A DNA stretch of 38,057 nucleotides from Paracoccaceae bacterium (GTDB taxonomy: Bacteria; Pseudomonadota; Alphaproteobacteria; Rhodobacterales; Rhodobacteraceae), in assembly GCA_947453525.1 (NCBI GenBank), contig CANGHD010000014.1, forward strand, positions 1-38,057, written 5' to 3'. Every line of letters begins with the position of its first letter. The first letter of the stretch is position 1. The notes beneath the pieces are model-generated. The model saw only the letters and a list, made by a program, of their open reading frames with translations, was not told the origin of the DNA and ran no database searches. A program made the position numbers and the translations under genes. Of this stretch, positions 17,680 through 26,774 are shown piece after piece.

Positions 17680-18162
17680 TTAGGTTGCGGTATTTGCGGT
17701 GCTGGGCCCTGTCAGGGATCTGTCACCCATCAGTTCCTCTAGAAAAACCGAGGCGAATTGTGCCCGGTTGGAGACACCCGACTTCGCGTACACTCGCGCG
17801 AACTGCGCGCGGATCGTTCCCGGTGCCGCGTCTCGAAGTTTTGCGATGTCGACGATATCCAGTCCTTTGAGGGAAAGCTGTGCCACTTCGCATTCTGCCG
17901 GGGTCAGCTTCCAGGCTTCAAACCGGGCATCCATCACCTTTAGGAAAGCCCCGCTTGCGACACCAAGGGCAGAGGCCTGTGCTTTGGCGCGGCGCAGTAC
18001 CGTCCGCAATTCGCGTATGGCGAAGTAGATGCCGATGATCAGCGCAAGCGCCACGGGCAGTTCCGTGAGGGGATGCCGCTTGTCCGCAGCGCTGTGCAGT
18101 TCCATCAAGGCATCGCCAAAGAAGAAGACGGCCGCCAAGACCTCAACGATCAGGGCCACCAT
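17680..18162 (-). CDS. Membrane-anchored LuxR-type transcriptional regulator
   Basis: From ATG 18162 the protein has 160 residues: two hydrophobic helices (VALIVEVLAAVFFFGDALME and LPVALALIIGIYFAIREL), a basic linker, and a C-terminal LuxR-type helix-turn-helix (LTPAECEVAQLSLKGLDIVD, IAKLRDAAPGTIRAQFARVY, then KSGVSNRAQF). Related short regulators with a membrane part occur across Rhodobacteraceae. There is no receiver domain, so the membrane part may sense the signal. An in-frame TTG at 18324 would add 54 residues of ordinary composition. No target is known; the neighbouring transporters are possible targets by proximity only. Confidence 0.8.
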   Translation of the reverse strand: MVALIVEVLAAVFFFGDALMELHSAADKRHPLTELPVALALIIGIYFAIRELRTVLRRAKAQASALGVASGAFLKVMDARFEAWKLTPAECEVAQLSLKGLDIVDIAKLRDAAPGTIRAQFARVYAKSGVSNRAQFASVFLEELMGDRSLTGPSTANTAT

Positions 18163-18507
18163 AATTGTTGCGGGCGCTTGCCAGCGGGCAAGATTTGGTT
18201 TCACTTGAAGCAGGCTCCAGCCATCGGGCTTTGCGGCGAAATCCGCTAGCCTCCCGACCCAAGCTAGGCTGGTTCCAAGGTCTCCACAATCGACCCGCAG
18301 GCCTATAAACTCGACAATAAGCAATTGCTGACGGTCGAATTCTGGACAAAATCGGGATGCTTACGTCTGTGTCCTACTTGTGAGAGCCCTAGTCTTCAGC
18401 CCTGGCGCGACGATGTCCCCTTTTGCCAAAGCTCCCGAAACAAACCCGAGTCCGTTGAGAGGAAGCCATCCCAAGGCAGTCAGATGACTGCCGTGGGACG
18501 GATAGGA
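18163..18507. other. Intergenic stretch with strong hairpin
   Basis: About 345 bases separate the regulator and the first RTX gene. The part up to 18324 could be an N-terminal extension of the regulator. The rest contains only the hairpin at 18469-18498. Confidence 0.5.
18469..18498 (-). terminator. Hairpin downstream of the 469-residue RTX gene
   Basis: GGCAGTC (18475-18481) pairs with GACTGCC (18486-18492) around a 4-base loop, extended by TCCCA (18469-18473) with TGGGA (18494-18498). It lies about 10 bases beyond the stop at 18508. The stem is strong, but no clear T-run follows on the - strand, so it may act as a 3' stability hairpin rather than a full intrinsic terminator. Confidence 0.55.
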
Positions 18508-19917
18508 TCAGAACAAGAAGTCGTTGGTGGTCAAGCTGGAGGCCGCAACCCCGTCAAGCACGATTGTGTTGAGGCCATAGGTCAGTAGGGCGCTGCCCCC
18601 GACCTCGGTCAGATGATGCGCCACAAGGTCGGTGAACCCGTGCACGCCGCTCAGGCCGGACAGGTCGATCACCTCACCCGACTGCGCCGTATCAAAGTCC
18701 GTCACCTCGTCGTGCCCGGAACGTCCGGAGAACACAAAGTGGTCCCCACCGGCCCCACCCGTGACGGTGTCATCGCCCGCCCTTCCATTGATGCGATCCG
18801 CACCACCGAGGCCGTAGATGTGCTCGGACAACTTCGTGCCTGCCAGCGCGTTGGCGGCATCAGTGCCCACGATCAGGCTTGCGTCCGCAGCGCCCTGCAC
18901 CGAGACGATAACTTGTGCTGGGGTGCCGTCGAATGTGTGAACGGTCATCACGTCGTTCACCAGAGTTCCGGCGCCAAGTGCCTGGACGGCAAGGGCGTTG
19001 TTGTTCAAGACATAAATCCAGGCCCCGATCGCGTCGATTGACAGGGTGCCGTACGTGCCCGCGATGCCGCCGGCTGGAATGAACGTCGCCTGGCCATGAT
19101 CGACGTCCGTGACGGTCAATTGACCCTGCGCTTGCAGCACCTTGTCTTCCGACACGGCCCCACTGGAGGCTCCGCCGATCGTTGCCGCATCATTGGTACC
19201 GATCACCGTCAACACGCCGGCAGCGGCCGTGGTGACGATGCCGTCCGTCACACCATAGTCGATCCGCAGGTCCAAACGCTCGCCAGCGGCGAGAGCGTCG
19301 AAGGCTGTTGCCGTGGGATCGAGCACAAAGGCATGGCTGGCGACGTCGAAAGTCACGCCATCGGGCAGGACCGGCAGATTTGTGACCGACAGCACATCAC
19401 CGGCATTCGCATCGGTTGCATTTGCCAGGGCGTCCAGTGTGACAATCGCTGAACCCTCGAGGACCGACGTGATCACATCGCCCGATACGACGGGTGCCAC
19501 GTTTTGTGGGACAAGCCACAGGTCAGTATCCGTGAATTGCAGATGTTCGACGTTGACGGCCAGGGTACGCTCTCCGGTAAAGACGTTCGTGATCTGCAGG
19601 TACCCGCCTACGATCTGCGTGATATGAAAATCGGTCGACAGCCCGCCGAACTGGATAGTGTCAACTCCGGACCCACCGTCGATCCCGGTTGCGGGCACTC
19701 TGACCGCGCCGTTGGTGGCGGTGCCGTCGATGATGATGGTGTCATTTCCGTCGCCTGCGTCAATCTGGTTGGTGCCAGCGCCGCCATCCAGCGTGTCATC
19801 GCCTGCAAGGCCCACCAGACGGTCATTGCCGTCATGGCCAAGGATCAGGTCGTTTCCGGCGGTGCCGGTCAACAGGTCATTGCCAGCGGTGCCGTCGATC
19901 AGTGTCGTCAATGTCAT
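18508..19917 (-). CDS. RTX calcium-binding protein with VCBS/cadherin-like region
   Basis: This 469-residue protein opens with nonapeptide RTX repeats (GTAGNDLLTG, AGNDLILGHDGNDRLVG, AGDDTLDGG; residues about 8-50). A middle part follows with cadherin-like and VCBS segments (LTVTDVDHGQATF, GTYGTLSIDAIGAWIYVLNN). A second RTX block and serralysin-like C-terminus end the protein (GLGGADRINGRAGDDTVTGG, SLTTNDFLF). RTX repeats fold on binding Ca2+ outside the cell, and the protein should leave by a type I secretion system through its C-terminal signal. No ABC transporter or membrane fusion gene is in the window. It may be an adhesin or surface protein. It is divergent from the next RTX gene across 269 bases. 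Confidence 0.88.
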   Translation of the reverse strand: MTLTTLIDGTAGNDLLTGTAGNDLILGHDGNDRLVGLAGDDTLDGGAGTNQIDAGDGNDTIIIDGTATNGAVRVPATGIDGGSGVDTIQFGGLSTDFHITQIVGGYLQITNVFTGERTLAVNVEHLQFTDTDLWLVPQNVAPVVSGDVITSVLEGSAIVTLDALANATDANAGDVLSVTNLPVLPDGVTFDVASHAFVLDPTATAFDALAAGERLDLRIDYGVTDGIVTTAAAGVLTVIGTNDAATIGGASSGAVSEDKVLQAQGQLTVTDVDHGQATFIPAGGIAGTYGTLSIDAIGAWIYVLNNNALAVQALGAGTLVNDVMTVHTFDGTPAQVIVSVQGAADASLIVGTDAANALAGTKLSEHIYGLGGADRINGRAGDDTVTGGAGGDHFVFSGRSGHDEVTDFDTAQSGEVIDLSGLSGVHGFTDLVAHHLTEVGGSALLTYGLNTIVLDGVAASSLTTNDFLF

Positions 19918-20186
19918 GTCAGGGCTTTCAGTGCGGTTGCCAATGCAGCTAGCTAACGACGACCAGTTCGGATCAGTCCATCAACCCGAGGGCTTGGAAG
20001 CGTTCGTAGACCAAGAGTTTAGGCAGCCTAAGCAATGATTTAGAACTCGTTTCCTTCGATCGTTTGCGGACAAGACGGCGTGGCTCCGACTATGCCCAAA
20101 AGCACAGGGTCCATGACCTTGCGTTGATTTACCCCACGCAGGTGGTGCCGCATGTCTATGGGAATTCAACTTCAATGGAGGCTCCC

Positions 20187-21032
20187 ATGGCTCAGATTAC
20201 CTATGAAGTCGGCAATGCGTCTTTCCTTCCGCCCGATCAGACTTTTGATATCACGTCGATCGTCGCGAAGCGGTTTGGTGCCTATGTCGGGTACTATTCC
20301 TTCGGCAGCGATGGCACGATGTTTGTCATTCGCAGCACAACGCGGCTGGGGGCGGACGGTCTGCCCTACGCTGCGATTGTCGGCTGGGATCACTACAACG
20401 GGGCCGACGTTCTGCAATCGGGCACGACCGATCTGCCGCTGCAGCACCTTCTTGACATCATGGGCAGCCGAAATCCCTCAAGCACGAAGGCTTTCGCCTG
20501 GCTGATGGGCACGGATGATACGATGACCGGGTCGGTTGCGGCTGACCTGATGAAGGGGCTTGGCGGCAATGATACCCTGAGCGGCGGCTTGGGAAACGAC
20601 AAGCTATTGGGCGGTGTCGGCAACGACCTGTTGCAGGGCGAAGAGGGCCGCGATGCTTTGCAAGGTCAGGCGGGCGATGACACCTTGGTCGGCGGTCTTG
20701 GGAAAGATGCCCTGTCTGGCGGGGCCGGGGCCGATGTCTTTCTGTTTCACACCGCGTTGGAGGGCGGCGACAAGATCGCTGACTTTACCATTGGCATCGA
20801 CCATATCGGTCTGGATCAGGCTGGCTTCGGCCTGACGGCCTTGGCCGAAGGCGTGAACTTCATCAGTGCCCCTGGCGCTACCGCGACCAGCGGAGTCCCC
20901 ACCGTGCTATACGATTCCACAACGGGCATTCTGGCATTCGATGCCGACGGAACCGGGGCAGGGACTGCGGTGACCCTGGCGACCCTGGCACTGCATCCAG
21001 GAGTTTCGTTCACTGATTTCTGGCTGATCTGA
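20187..21032 (+). CDS. Small RTX protein, putative type I secretion substrate
   Basis: This 281-residue protein has a unique N-terminal domain (residues 1-115, YEVGNASFLPPDQTFDITSI, GAYVGYYSFGSDGTMFVI), then RTX repeats from about residue 125 (LMKGLGGNDTLSGGLGNDKL, GGVGNDLLQGEEGRDALQG, AGDDTLVGGLGKDALSGG). A serralysin-type C-terminus follows (DKIADFTIGIDHIGLDQAGF, ending FTDFWLI). ATG 20187 is chosen because GGAGG lies seven bases upstream and the sequence before it does not resemble a protein. The N-terminal domain is not recognised and would carry the specific function. Export is expected through a type I system encoded elsewhere. Confidence 0.87.
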   Translation: MAQITYEVGNASFLPPDQTFDITSIVAKRFGAYVGYYSFGSDGTMFVIRSTTRLGADGLPYAAIVGWDHYNGADVLQSGTTDLPLQHLLDIMGSRNPSSTKAFAWLMGTDDTMTGSVAADLMKGLGGNDTLSGGLGNDKLLGGVGNDLLQGEEGRDALQGQAGDDTLVGGLGKDALSGGAGADVFLFHTALEGGDKIADFTIGIDHIGLDQAGFGLTALAEGVNFISAPGATATSGVPTVLYDSTTGILAFDADGTGAGTAVTLATLALHPGVSFTDFWLI

Positions 21033-21093
21033 ACGCCTGACAGCAAACCGACACCGCCCGTTCCGGCGCTACGATGCCGAGACGATTGACGGA

Positions 21094-21521
21094 GTGGCTG
21101 CAAGCGCACGAGATGGCGATCTTGGCTCCAGCCACCCGCTGGGCGGGCTTGCGAACGATGATCTTTCCGGTGGCGATGATGATCCGACAAGCTGTGCAAG
21201 GGTTGACGAACTGACCGGCGCCAGAGCGTGCGGCACCGTCGCTTTCATCCACGCAGCGAGCTTTGCGCTCAGGGTCATTTCGTTGTCTTCGATTTCCCCT
21301 CGGGTGACGGCGTGATGGACCTGACGGCGCTGCACTTGAGCTTTATCGGCACCGATGCCCTGTTCGGTGTCGCCAATCAGGCGCATTTCGCCGTCCATGT
21401 CTCGGGCGGCACGCTTGAAATTGACGAGGGAAGCGAAGGTAGCGCCGATGCGGTTTTCGACCTCAAAGGCGTGTGTTCGATTGATCCTCTGACCGATCTT
21501 CTTTTTTTTGAAACGACATAG
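21094..21521 (+). pseudogene. Decayed RTX / serralysin C-terminal gene fragment
   Basis: One frame from 21094 reads PLGGLANDDLSGGDDD, a damaged RTX repeat. A second frame from about 21285 reads VVFDFPSGDGVMDLTALHLS, FIGTDALFGVANQAHFAVHV and EGSADAVFDLKG, matching the ending of RTX proteins such as the neighbouring 1522-residue one. The two frames differ, so at least one frameshift separates them, and no start with a ribosome binding site joins them. It is a remnant between two intact RTX genes, probably from duplication and decay. A run of T (21500-21508) follows the coding signal. Confidence 0.65.
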
Positions 21522-21598
21522 TGCCGTGGCGTGCCCAGCCTGCCGGCCGGGCACGCCATGGTGCCGATGCAGTTTGTACGCACCGGCGTTTTGACCCG

Positions 21599-24500
21599 TT
21601 ACAGGACGAGGTCGGCCAGAGACGGGGCATTGCCGTGGGCAAGATCGAAGGTCAGCACGAAGTCTGCCGTGCCGTCGCCGTTTGTATCGCCCAGAAGCTG
21701 GGTAAATCCCGCAGCACTCGACAGCCGCAACTCTCCGGCCAAGGCGTTGAATGCGGATGTGCCAAGGAAGGCGAAGTGCTGAATTCCGGCGCTCAGCGTA
21801 TCAGCGTCGAACAATGACAGGTCGACCTTGTCCTGCCCGCTGGCAAAATCGGTGATCGTGTCGCCTGCCGTCCCGGTGCTTTCCGCCGCCGAGGCAAAGA
21901 CGAAGCTGTCGCTGCCCAGCCCGCCGCTCAGCACATCGATGCCCGCGCCCCCGGTCAGCACATCATCGCCAAGGCCGCCGTACAGGTGGTCTTGTCCGCT
22001 ACGCCCGTCAAGGCTGTCGTTGCCGGCATTGCCCCACAGGCTGTTGTCTTCCGCTCCGCCCAGAACGGTGTCATCCCCGGCCCCGGCGGTCGCGTCAGCG
22101 ATATGGGTGGTGGTGGCTGCGGTCAGCCCCGCCGTGATCGCCGCCACGATGTTCGAGGAATCCGCCGTCAGCGTTACGACAGAGCCGCGGCCCAGTTGCG
22201 TTGCAAGATCCTGATAGGTGGATTCGTAGCCATTGGCGATGGCGATGGCGAAGATCGGGATGATGTTTGCCGCCTCAAGTGCGGATTTAAGCTGGGCAAT
22301 CATCGGATAATCCTCGCCCAGACCGCCACCGTCCAGCACGGCGTCACCATTGTTGGCCGTTGTGATCCCAGCCGCCGCGCCGTCGCCCGCGACATGGAAC
22401 GGGGCATCGGTGAACAGCACGACAAAGCGCGCCGAATCGAGCCGGAAGCCAATATCAGCGGTGTGCAGCGCCAGTTGCATCAGGGCTTCCAGTTGCGCCT
22501 CTGGCTCGTCGGCGCCACTGAGGGTGGTGATGGCGTTGTAAGTGGTCGCAAGATCCGAGGAACTGGCGGAAAGACCCTGCTCTTGCTTGTAAACCCACTC
22601 ACCTGGGTCGCCAAAGGGCGCTATCGGCTTGTCGATGAACGAGGACACGCCAAATTCCACATTGGGCTGAACCGCCGTCAGCGCCGCCACGACCTGTGGC
22701 ACCAGCCCCTGGACGGTTACGATGTCGTCCGCGAAGGAACCGGACCGGTCTTGCAGGAACTGCACATCCATCGGTCCGGACACCGTGCCGCCGGGCGAGA
22801 TATGGACGACCTTATGTTCCACCTCGCTGTCGGTTTCGCCCGAAAGGTCGATGTGGTCATTGCCGGTGCTGTCAGAAGTATCAAGGCTGTTGTGGCCCAG
22901 GAAATCCTGCACATCGACCGAGGCGCCAGAGATGTGGTATGTGTCGTCCCCCGCGCCGCCATCCAGCGTGTCATGGCCGGAATGCGCGCGCAGATCGTCA
23001 TTGCCGTCACCGCCGGACAGCAGATCATTGCCCGCGCCACCGTCAAGATCGTCATCGCTTGCGGCCCCGACAAGATGGTTGTCGGTGGCGCCGCCGACAA
23101 CCTTATGCGCGCTGCCGCCCAGACGGATCGTCTCGATATTTGCGCCGACCGTCAGGCCGTCGACCATCAGGATGGCGGTGTCGTTGCCGCCCCCGGCCCC
23201 TTCCACCGCCACATCGCCAGCCGAATTCAGCACGTAGGTATCATCGCCCGCGCCGCCGACCAGCCGGTTGTGGCCTGAACCGCCGTCAAGCGTGTCATTG
23301 CCACCAAGACCAACCAGCGTGTCATCGCCTGCCGAGCCGGTCAGGTGATTGTCATCGCCGTTGCCGGTACCCTTCAGGCCCGCGGAGAGCAGGGTCAGAT
23401 TTTCCACCCCAGCGCCAAGCGCATAGCTTACCTTGGCCTCTACCGTGTCGATGCCGCCGCCCTCGGCTTCGATCACGACATCATGGGTGTTGTCGACAAC
23501 GAAGGTGTCGTTGCCCGCACCGCCCTCCATCACGTCAGCGCCGCGGCCACCGTCAAGCGTGTCAGCCAGAGCTGTGCCGGTCAGGTGGTTGGCCGCAGCG
23601 TTGCCGGTGCCGTGATGCGCTGCGCCGGTCAGGATCAGGTTTTCAACATAGGCACCAAGAGTATAGTCGACTGCGGCGATCACGGTGTCGGTGCCGCCCG
23701 TCGCCGTCTCGACCGGCCGATCGGCGGCGTTGTCGGCAAGGTAGGTGTCATCGCCCGCCCCTCCGACCAACCTGTCCACACCAGCCCCACCATCCAGCGT
23801 ATCGGCGAGCGCCGTACCGATGATCCGGTTGTCAAGCGCATTGCCGGTGCCGTGATGGGCCGCACCCGTCAGGATCAGCGTCTCGACCTCTGCCCCCAGC
23901 ACGTAGTCCGCGCTGGCAACGATCGTGTCATTGCCGCCGCCCGCGGTTTCGATCACCTGATCGGCACTGTTGTCGACGCGGTAGGTGTCATCGCCGAGAC
24001 CGCCTTCGGCCGTATCGACCCCTGCCGCACCGTTCAGAGTGTTGTTCAGGTCATTGCCGGTCAGGTGGTTGTTCAGACCGTTGCCGATGCCTGTCGTGGC
24101 GGTTCCAAGCAGGATCAGAACCTCGACATTTGCCTTCAGCGTATAGTTGATGGTCGAGCGGACGGTGTCGAATCCAGCCCCAACGCCCTCGCGCACGACG
24201 TCGCCGGGATCGGTCATGTCATAGATGTCATTGCCCAGACCTCCGATCATCGTGTCGGCCCCGGCAAGACCGGTCAGAACGTTGTCCAATGCGTTGCCGG
24301 TCAGCACATTGTCCAGCGCGTTGCCAATGGCGCGGATTGCCGTGCCGGTCAGGCGCAGGTTTTCGACATTGTCGGACAGCGTGGCATTGACGCTGGACTG
24401 AACGGTGTCGGTTCCCGCGCCAACAGCCTCGACCATGCGGTCATTTGCGCCGATGATGTAAAGGTCGTTTCCTTCGCCGCCTGTCAAGGTGTCGCGGCCA

Positions 24501-26167
24501 GTGCCGCCGTCCAGTCGGTCATCGCCAAGGTCACCTAAGATCAGGTCGTTTCCCGCACCACCCTCCAGCGTGTCATTTCCAGCGCCGCCGTCGATGGTAT
24601 CGCTGCCGTCCAGGCCCAGAACCGCGTCACCCCCCGCGCCAACGGAATGAAGCACGCCGCCATAGCCCGCGCCGATCAGGTCGCCGCCTGCGGTGCCATA
24701 GATGTTGGCATCAGGTTGCCAGGTTGTCGGCGTGTAAAGCACCTGAACCCGTGCGCCGGTTCCGGGCGCACCCATCACCAGATCAAGCGTGCCGTCACCA
24801 TTCAGATCCCCGGCGAAGGCCAGCGAAGCGCCCGTCAGGCTGCCCGCCGCGCCCACGACCTTGGCGCCACCAATGCCCTGGGCCACCTCTGCCAGTGTCA
24901 CGGGACGCGATGACCCGCCCCAGATCACGTAGACCGCCCCGGCGTTCATCCCGCCCTCAGCATTATGCGAGGCGCCGATCACCACGTCATCCACCCCGTC
25001 GCGGTTCAGGTCCTGCCCGCCCAGAACCACCAGGTCGGACAGATCGCCCGCAGCTTCACCCACGATACGGAACCCGCCGAGGCCTGCAGCAACATCAGCC
25101 AGATTGACCGCCGCGTGACCGGCCTGACCGTAGACCAGATAGGCGCTGTTCCCCGCCCCGATCAAAATGTCGTGCCGCCCGTCACCGTTGACATCACCCG
25201 CATCGGCGACCGAACGGCCTGCGGCTTCGCCCGCAGCCCCTTCAATCACATAGCCGCCGATCCCAGCGGCAACATCGGCCAGATTGACCGTGGCGCCTGT
25301 GGCCTTGCCATCCACCACATAGACCCGCCCGGCCCCGCCAAGGGCTGCGGCGCTGCCTAGCAGGATCTCGGCCTTGCCGTCACCGCCTTGATCGGCCAGG
25401 CTGGCCAGGGCCTCGCCGATCCGCTCTCCAGCGGCTGCACCTGTGATCTTGAAGCCGCCAGTGCCAGCCGCTACGGTGTTCAGAAGCACACTCGCTCCCG
25501 AGGCCTTGCCCCAGACGACATAGGCCGCCCCGGCTTCGGCGCCGCCCGCATCCTGCCCAGGCGCGCCAATCAGGACGTCCGCCGTGCCATCCCCGTTCAG
25601 ATCCCAGACCGACGTCATGGCCCAGCCCGCCATATCCCCCGCCACCTGCCCTTTGATGGCAAAGCCGCCACCATTGGCAGTGAAGGGATCGCCCAGATCA
25701 ATCCCACCCGACGCCGCCCTGCCCCAAAGAACAAATCCCGCCCCGGCATCCGAGGCCCCAGCCACCGCCATACCCGGCGCGCCAACTAGAATCTCGGCCC
25801 GCAGATCATGGTTCATGTCGGCGATGGAGCCCACGGCAAACCCGGCCATGTCACCAGCCGAAACGCCGTCAATGATGACGACCCCCGGCGTGCCATGGGC
25901 GACACCTGTGACGCTGGCGGCAAGTGGTGCGCCAAGGGTGACATATACCCGGCCCGCGTCGACCGCCTTGTCGTTGCTGCCTGGTGCGCCAAGGATGAGG
26001 TCGGCGAAGCCGTCTCCATTCAGATCGGTCGCGCTCGCGACCGAATGTGCCCCAACCTGGGCCAGCGGCGTTGCCGAAAGATCGCCTGCCGCCTCCGGCA
26101 GCAGGGTGAAGCCGCCACCGGCCGCGATGGTCGGACTAAGCAGGATTTTGGTCTTTGGGATCGGCAT
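21599..26167 (-). CDS. Giant RTX adhesin with seven-repeat FG-GAP propeller and integrin-beta-like VWA domain
   Basis: This 1522-residue protein has four parts. Residues of about 20-480 carry seven FG-GAP repeats with DxNxDG calcium loops (DLNGDGFADLILGAPG, DMNHDLRAEILVGAPG, DLNGDGTADVLIGAPG, DQGGDGKAEILLGSAA, DVNGDGRHDILIGAGN, DLNRDGVDDVVIGASH, DLNGDGTLDLVMGAPG), the number of blades in an integrin-alpha propeller. About 490-1100 holds RTX nonapeptides interleaved with repeats of the type VENLILTGAAHHGTGNA. About 1135-1355 is a VWA domain with the metal site DRSGS at 1140 and SGADEPEAQ and VVLFTDAPFH segments, like integrin-beta I domains. The end is RTX plus a serralysin-type tail (LLGDTNGDGTADFVLTFDL). 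ATG 26167 has GAAGG upstream; a TTG at 26179 is possible. Surface adhesion is likely, with export by type I secretion. Confidence 0.9.
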   Translation of the reverse strand: MPIPKTKILLSPTIAAGGGFTLLPEAAGDLSATPLAQVGAHSVASATDLNGDGFADLILGAPGSNDKAVDAGRVYVTLGAPLAASVTGVAHGTPGVVIIDGVSAGDMAGFAVGSIADMNHDLRAEILVGAPGMAVAGASDAGAGFVLWGRAASGGIDLGDPFTANGGGFAIKGQVAGDMAGWAMTSVWDLNGDGTADVLIGAPGQDAGGAEAGAAYVVWGKASGASVLLNTVAAGTGGFKITGAAAGERIGEALASLADQGGDGKAEILLGSAAALGGAGRVYVVDGKATGATVNLADVAAGIGGYVIEGAAGEAAGRSVADAGDVNGDGRHDILIGAGNSAYLVYGQAGHAAVNLADVAAGLGGFRIVGEAAGDLSDLVVLGGQDLNRDGVDDVVIGASHNAEGGMNAGAVYVIWGGSSRPVTLAEVAQGIGGAKVVGAAGSLTGASLAFAGDLNGDGTLDLVMGAPGTGARVQVLYTPTTWQPDANIYGTAGGDLIGAGYGGVLHSVGAGGDAVLGLDGSDTIDGGAGNDTLEGGAGNDLILGDLGDDRLDGGTGRDTLTGGEGNDLYIIGANDRMVEAVGAGTDTVQSSVNATLSDNVENLRLTGTAIRAIGNALDNVLTGNALDNVLTGLAGADTMIGGLGNDIYDMTDPGDVVREGVGAGFDTVRSTINYTLKANVEVLILLGTATTGIGNGLNNHLTGNDLNNTLNGAAGVDTAEGGLGDDTYRVDNSADQVIETAGGGNDTIVASADYVLGAEVETLILTGAAHHGTGNALDNRIIGTALADTLDGGAGVDRLVGGAGDDTYLADNAADRPVETATGGTDTVIAAVDYTLGAYVENLILTGAAHHGTGNAAANHLTGTALADTLDGGRGADVMEGGAGNDTFVVDNTHDVVIEAEGGGIDTVEAKVSYALGAGVENLTLLSAGLKGTGNGDDNHLTGSAGDDTLVGLGGNDTLDGGSGHNRLVGGAGDDTYVLNSAGDVAVEGAGGGNDTAILMVDGLTVGANIETIRLGGSAHKVVGGATDNHLVGAASDDDLDGGAGNDLLSGGDGNDDLRAHSGHDTLDGGAGDDTYHISGASVDVQDFLGHNSLDTSDSTGNDHIDLSGETDSEVEHKVVHISPGGTVSGPMDVQFLQDRSGSFADDIVTVQGLVPQVVAALTAVQPNVEFGVSSFIDKPIAPFGDPGEWVYKQEQGLSASSSDLATTYNAITTLSGADEPEAQLEALMQLALHTADIGFRLDSARFVVLFTDAPFHVAGDGAAAGITTANNGDAVLDGGGLGEDYPMIAQLKSALEAANIIPIFAIAIANGYESTYQDLATQLGRGSVVTLTADSSNIVAAITAGLTAATTTHIADATAGAGDDTVLGGAEDNSLWGNAGNDSLDGRSGQDHLYGGLGDDVLTGGAGIDVLSGGLGSDSFVFASAAESTGTAGDTITDFASGQDKVDLSLFDADTLSAGIQHFAFLGTSAFNALAGELRLSSAAGFTQLLGDTNGDGTADFVLTFDLAHGNAPSLADLVL

Positions 26168-26357
26168 GGGAACCTTCAACGGTCTGAGTGGGTCTGTCTT
26201 GACCCACCTTTGCCTTTGCCAGGTCTGACCGGTCCATCAACGTCGGGCGCAGCAGTCCGGCCTGTTCTGAAAGTTTACGCCCGTAAGCGCCCGAAAAGCC
26301 TGAAAATCGGAATCCGAAGATCTCAGCAGCACCGATGAACCGCTTTAGACTTGCCAG

Positions 26358-26774
26358 CTATCTCGAGCGTGCCCTGCGAGCCGTGGGTCGGCCTCGTGGC
26401 GTCCATGAAAGAAGACCCGCGATGACAATCGGCACCACGAAGATGAAGGCTAGCACGAACATCAGATGATTTCTGGCGTCATGCAAAAAGGCGGTGTCCT
26501 CATCGTGAAGGTCCTTCAATGAGGCCGCATCGATGGGCCTTCCCTGCGGAGTCACATAGGTCGCCGGACTGTCAGCGACGGCGCCGTGAATTGAACTCAG
26601 ATCTTTGGCATGGCCAAGGAAATCGACCACAGCCAGATCCAACCGGAAGATCGCAGCCGCCCCGAGCGCCCAGACAACGGCGAAGAAGACGAGCGGCCAG
26701 AAGGCTCTTTCACGCCCATGACGCGCCCAGTACAGAGAAACTGCGCTGGCCGCTTGGCGAATGGACCTGATCAT
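26358..26774 (-). CDS. Two-helix membrane protein of unknown function
   Basis: From ATG 26774 the protein has 138 residues: a basic N-terminus, a helix (WPLVFFAVVWALGAAAIF), a periplasmic-type loop of about 75 residues (DFLGHAKDLSSIHGAVADSP, LHDEDTAFLHDARNH), a second helix (LMFVLAFIFVVPIVIAGLLS) and a basic tail. GGAG six bases before ATG 26774 supports this start. The frame stays open upstream to 26966 with coding-like codon use (MTLTEIITRHDQLVAKDQHQ), so a 202-residue form or a fused neighbour cannot be excluded. No family is recognised. The loop histidines may bind a metal or heme, but this is only a suggestion. Confidence 0.65.
   Translation of the reverse strand: MIRSIRQAASAVSLYWARHGRERAFWPLVFFAVVWALGAAAIFRLDLAVVDFLGHAKDLSSIHGAVADSPATYVTPQGRPIDAASLKDLHDEDTAFLHDARNHLMFVLAFIFVVPIVIAGLLSWTPRGRPTARRARSR

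Noticed and set aside
21986-24538. Several long + strand open frames opposite the giant RTX gene
   Set aside because: They arise from the repetitive, GC-rich antisense strand of RTX repeats, show no family motif and overlap one another.
22800-24650. Regularly repeated DNA, considered as a CRISPR or satellite array
   Set aside because: The repeats are imperfect and encode in-frame RTX and VENLxLTG protein repeats; there are no conserved repeat-spacer units.
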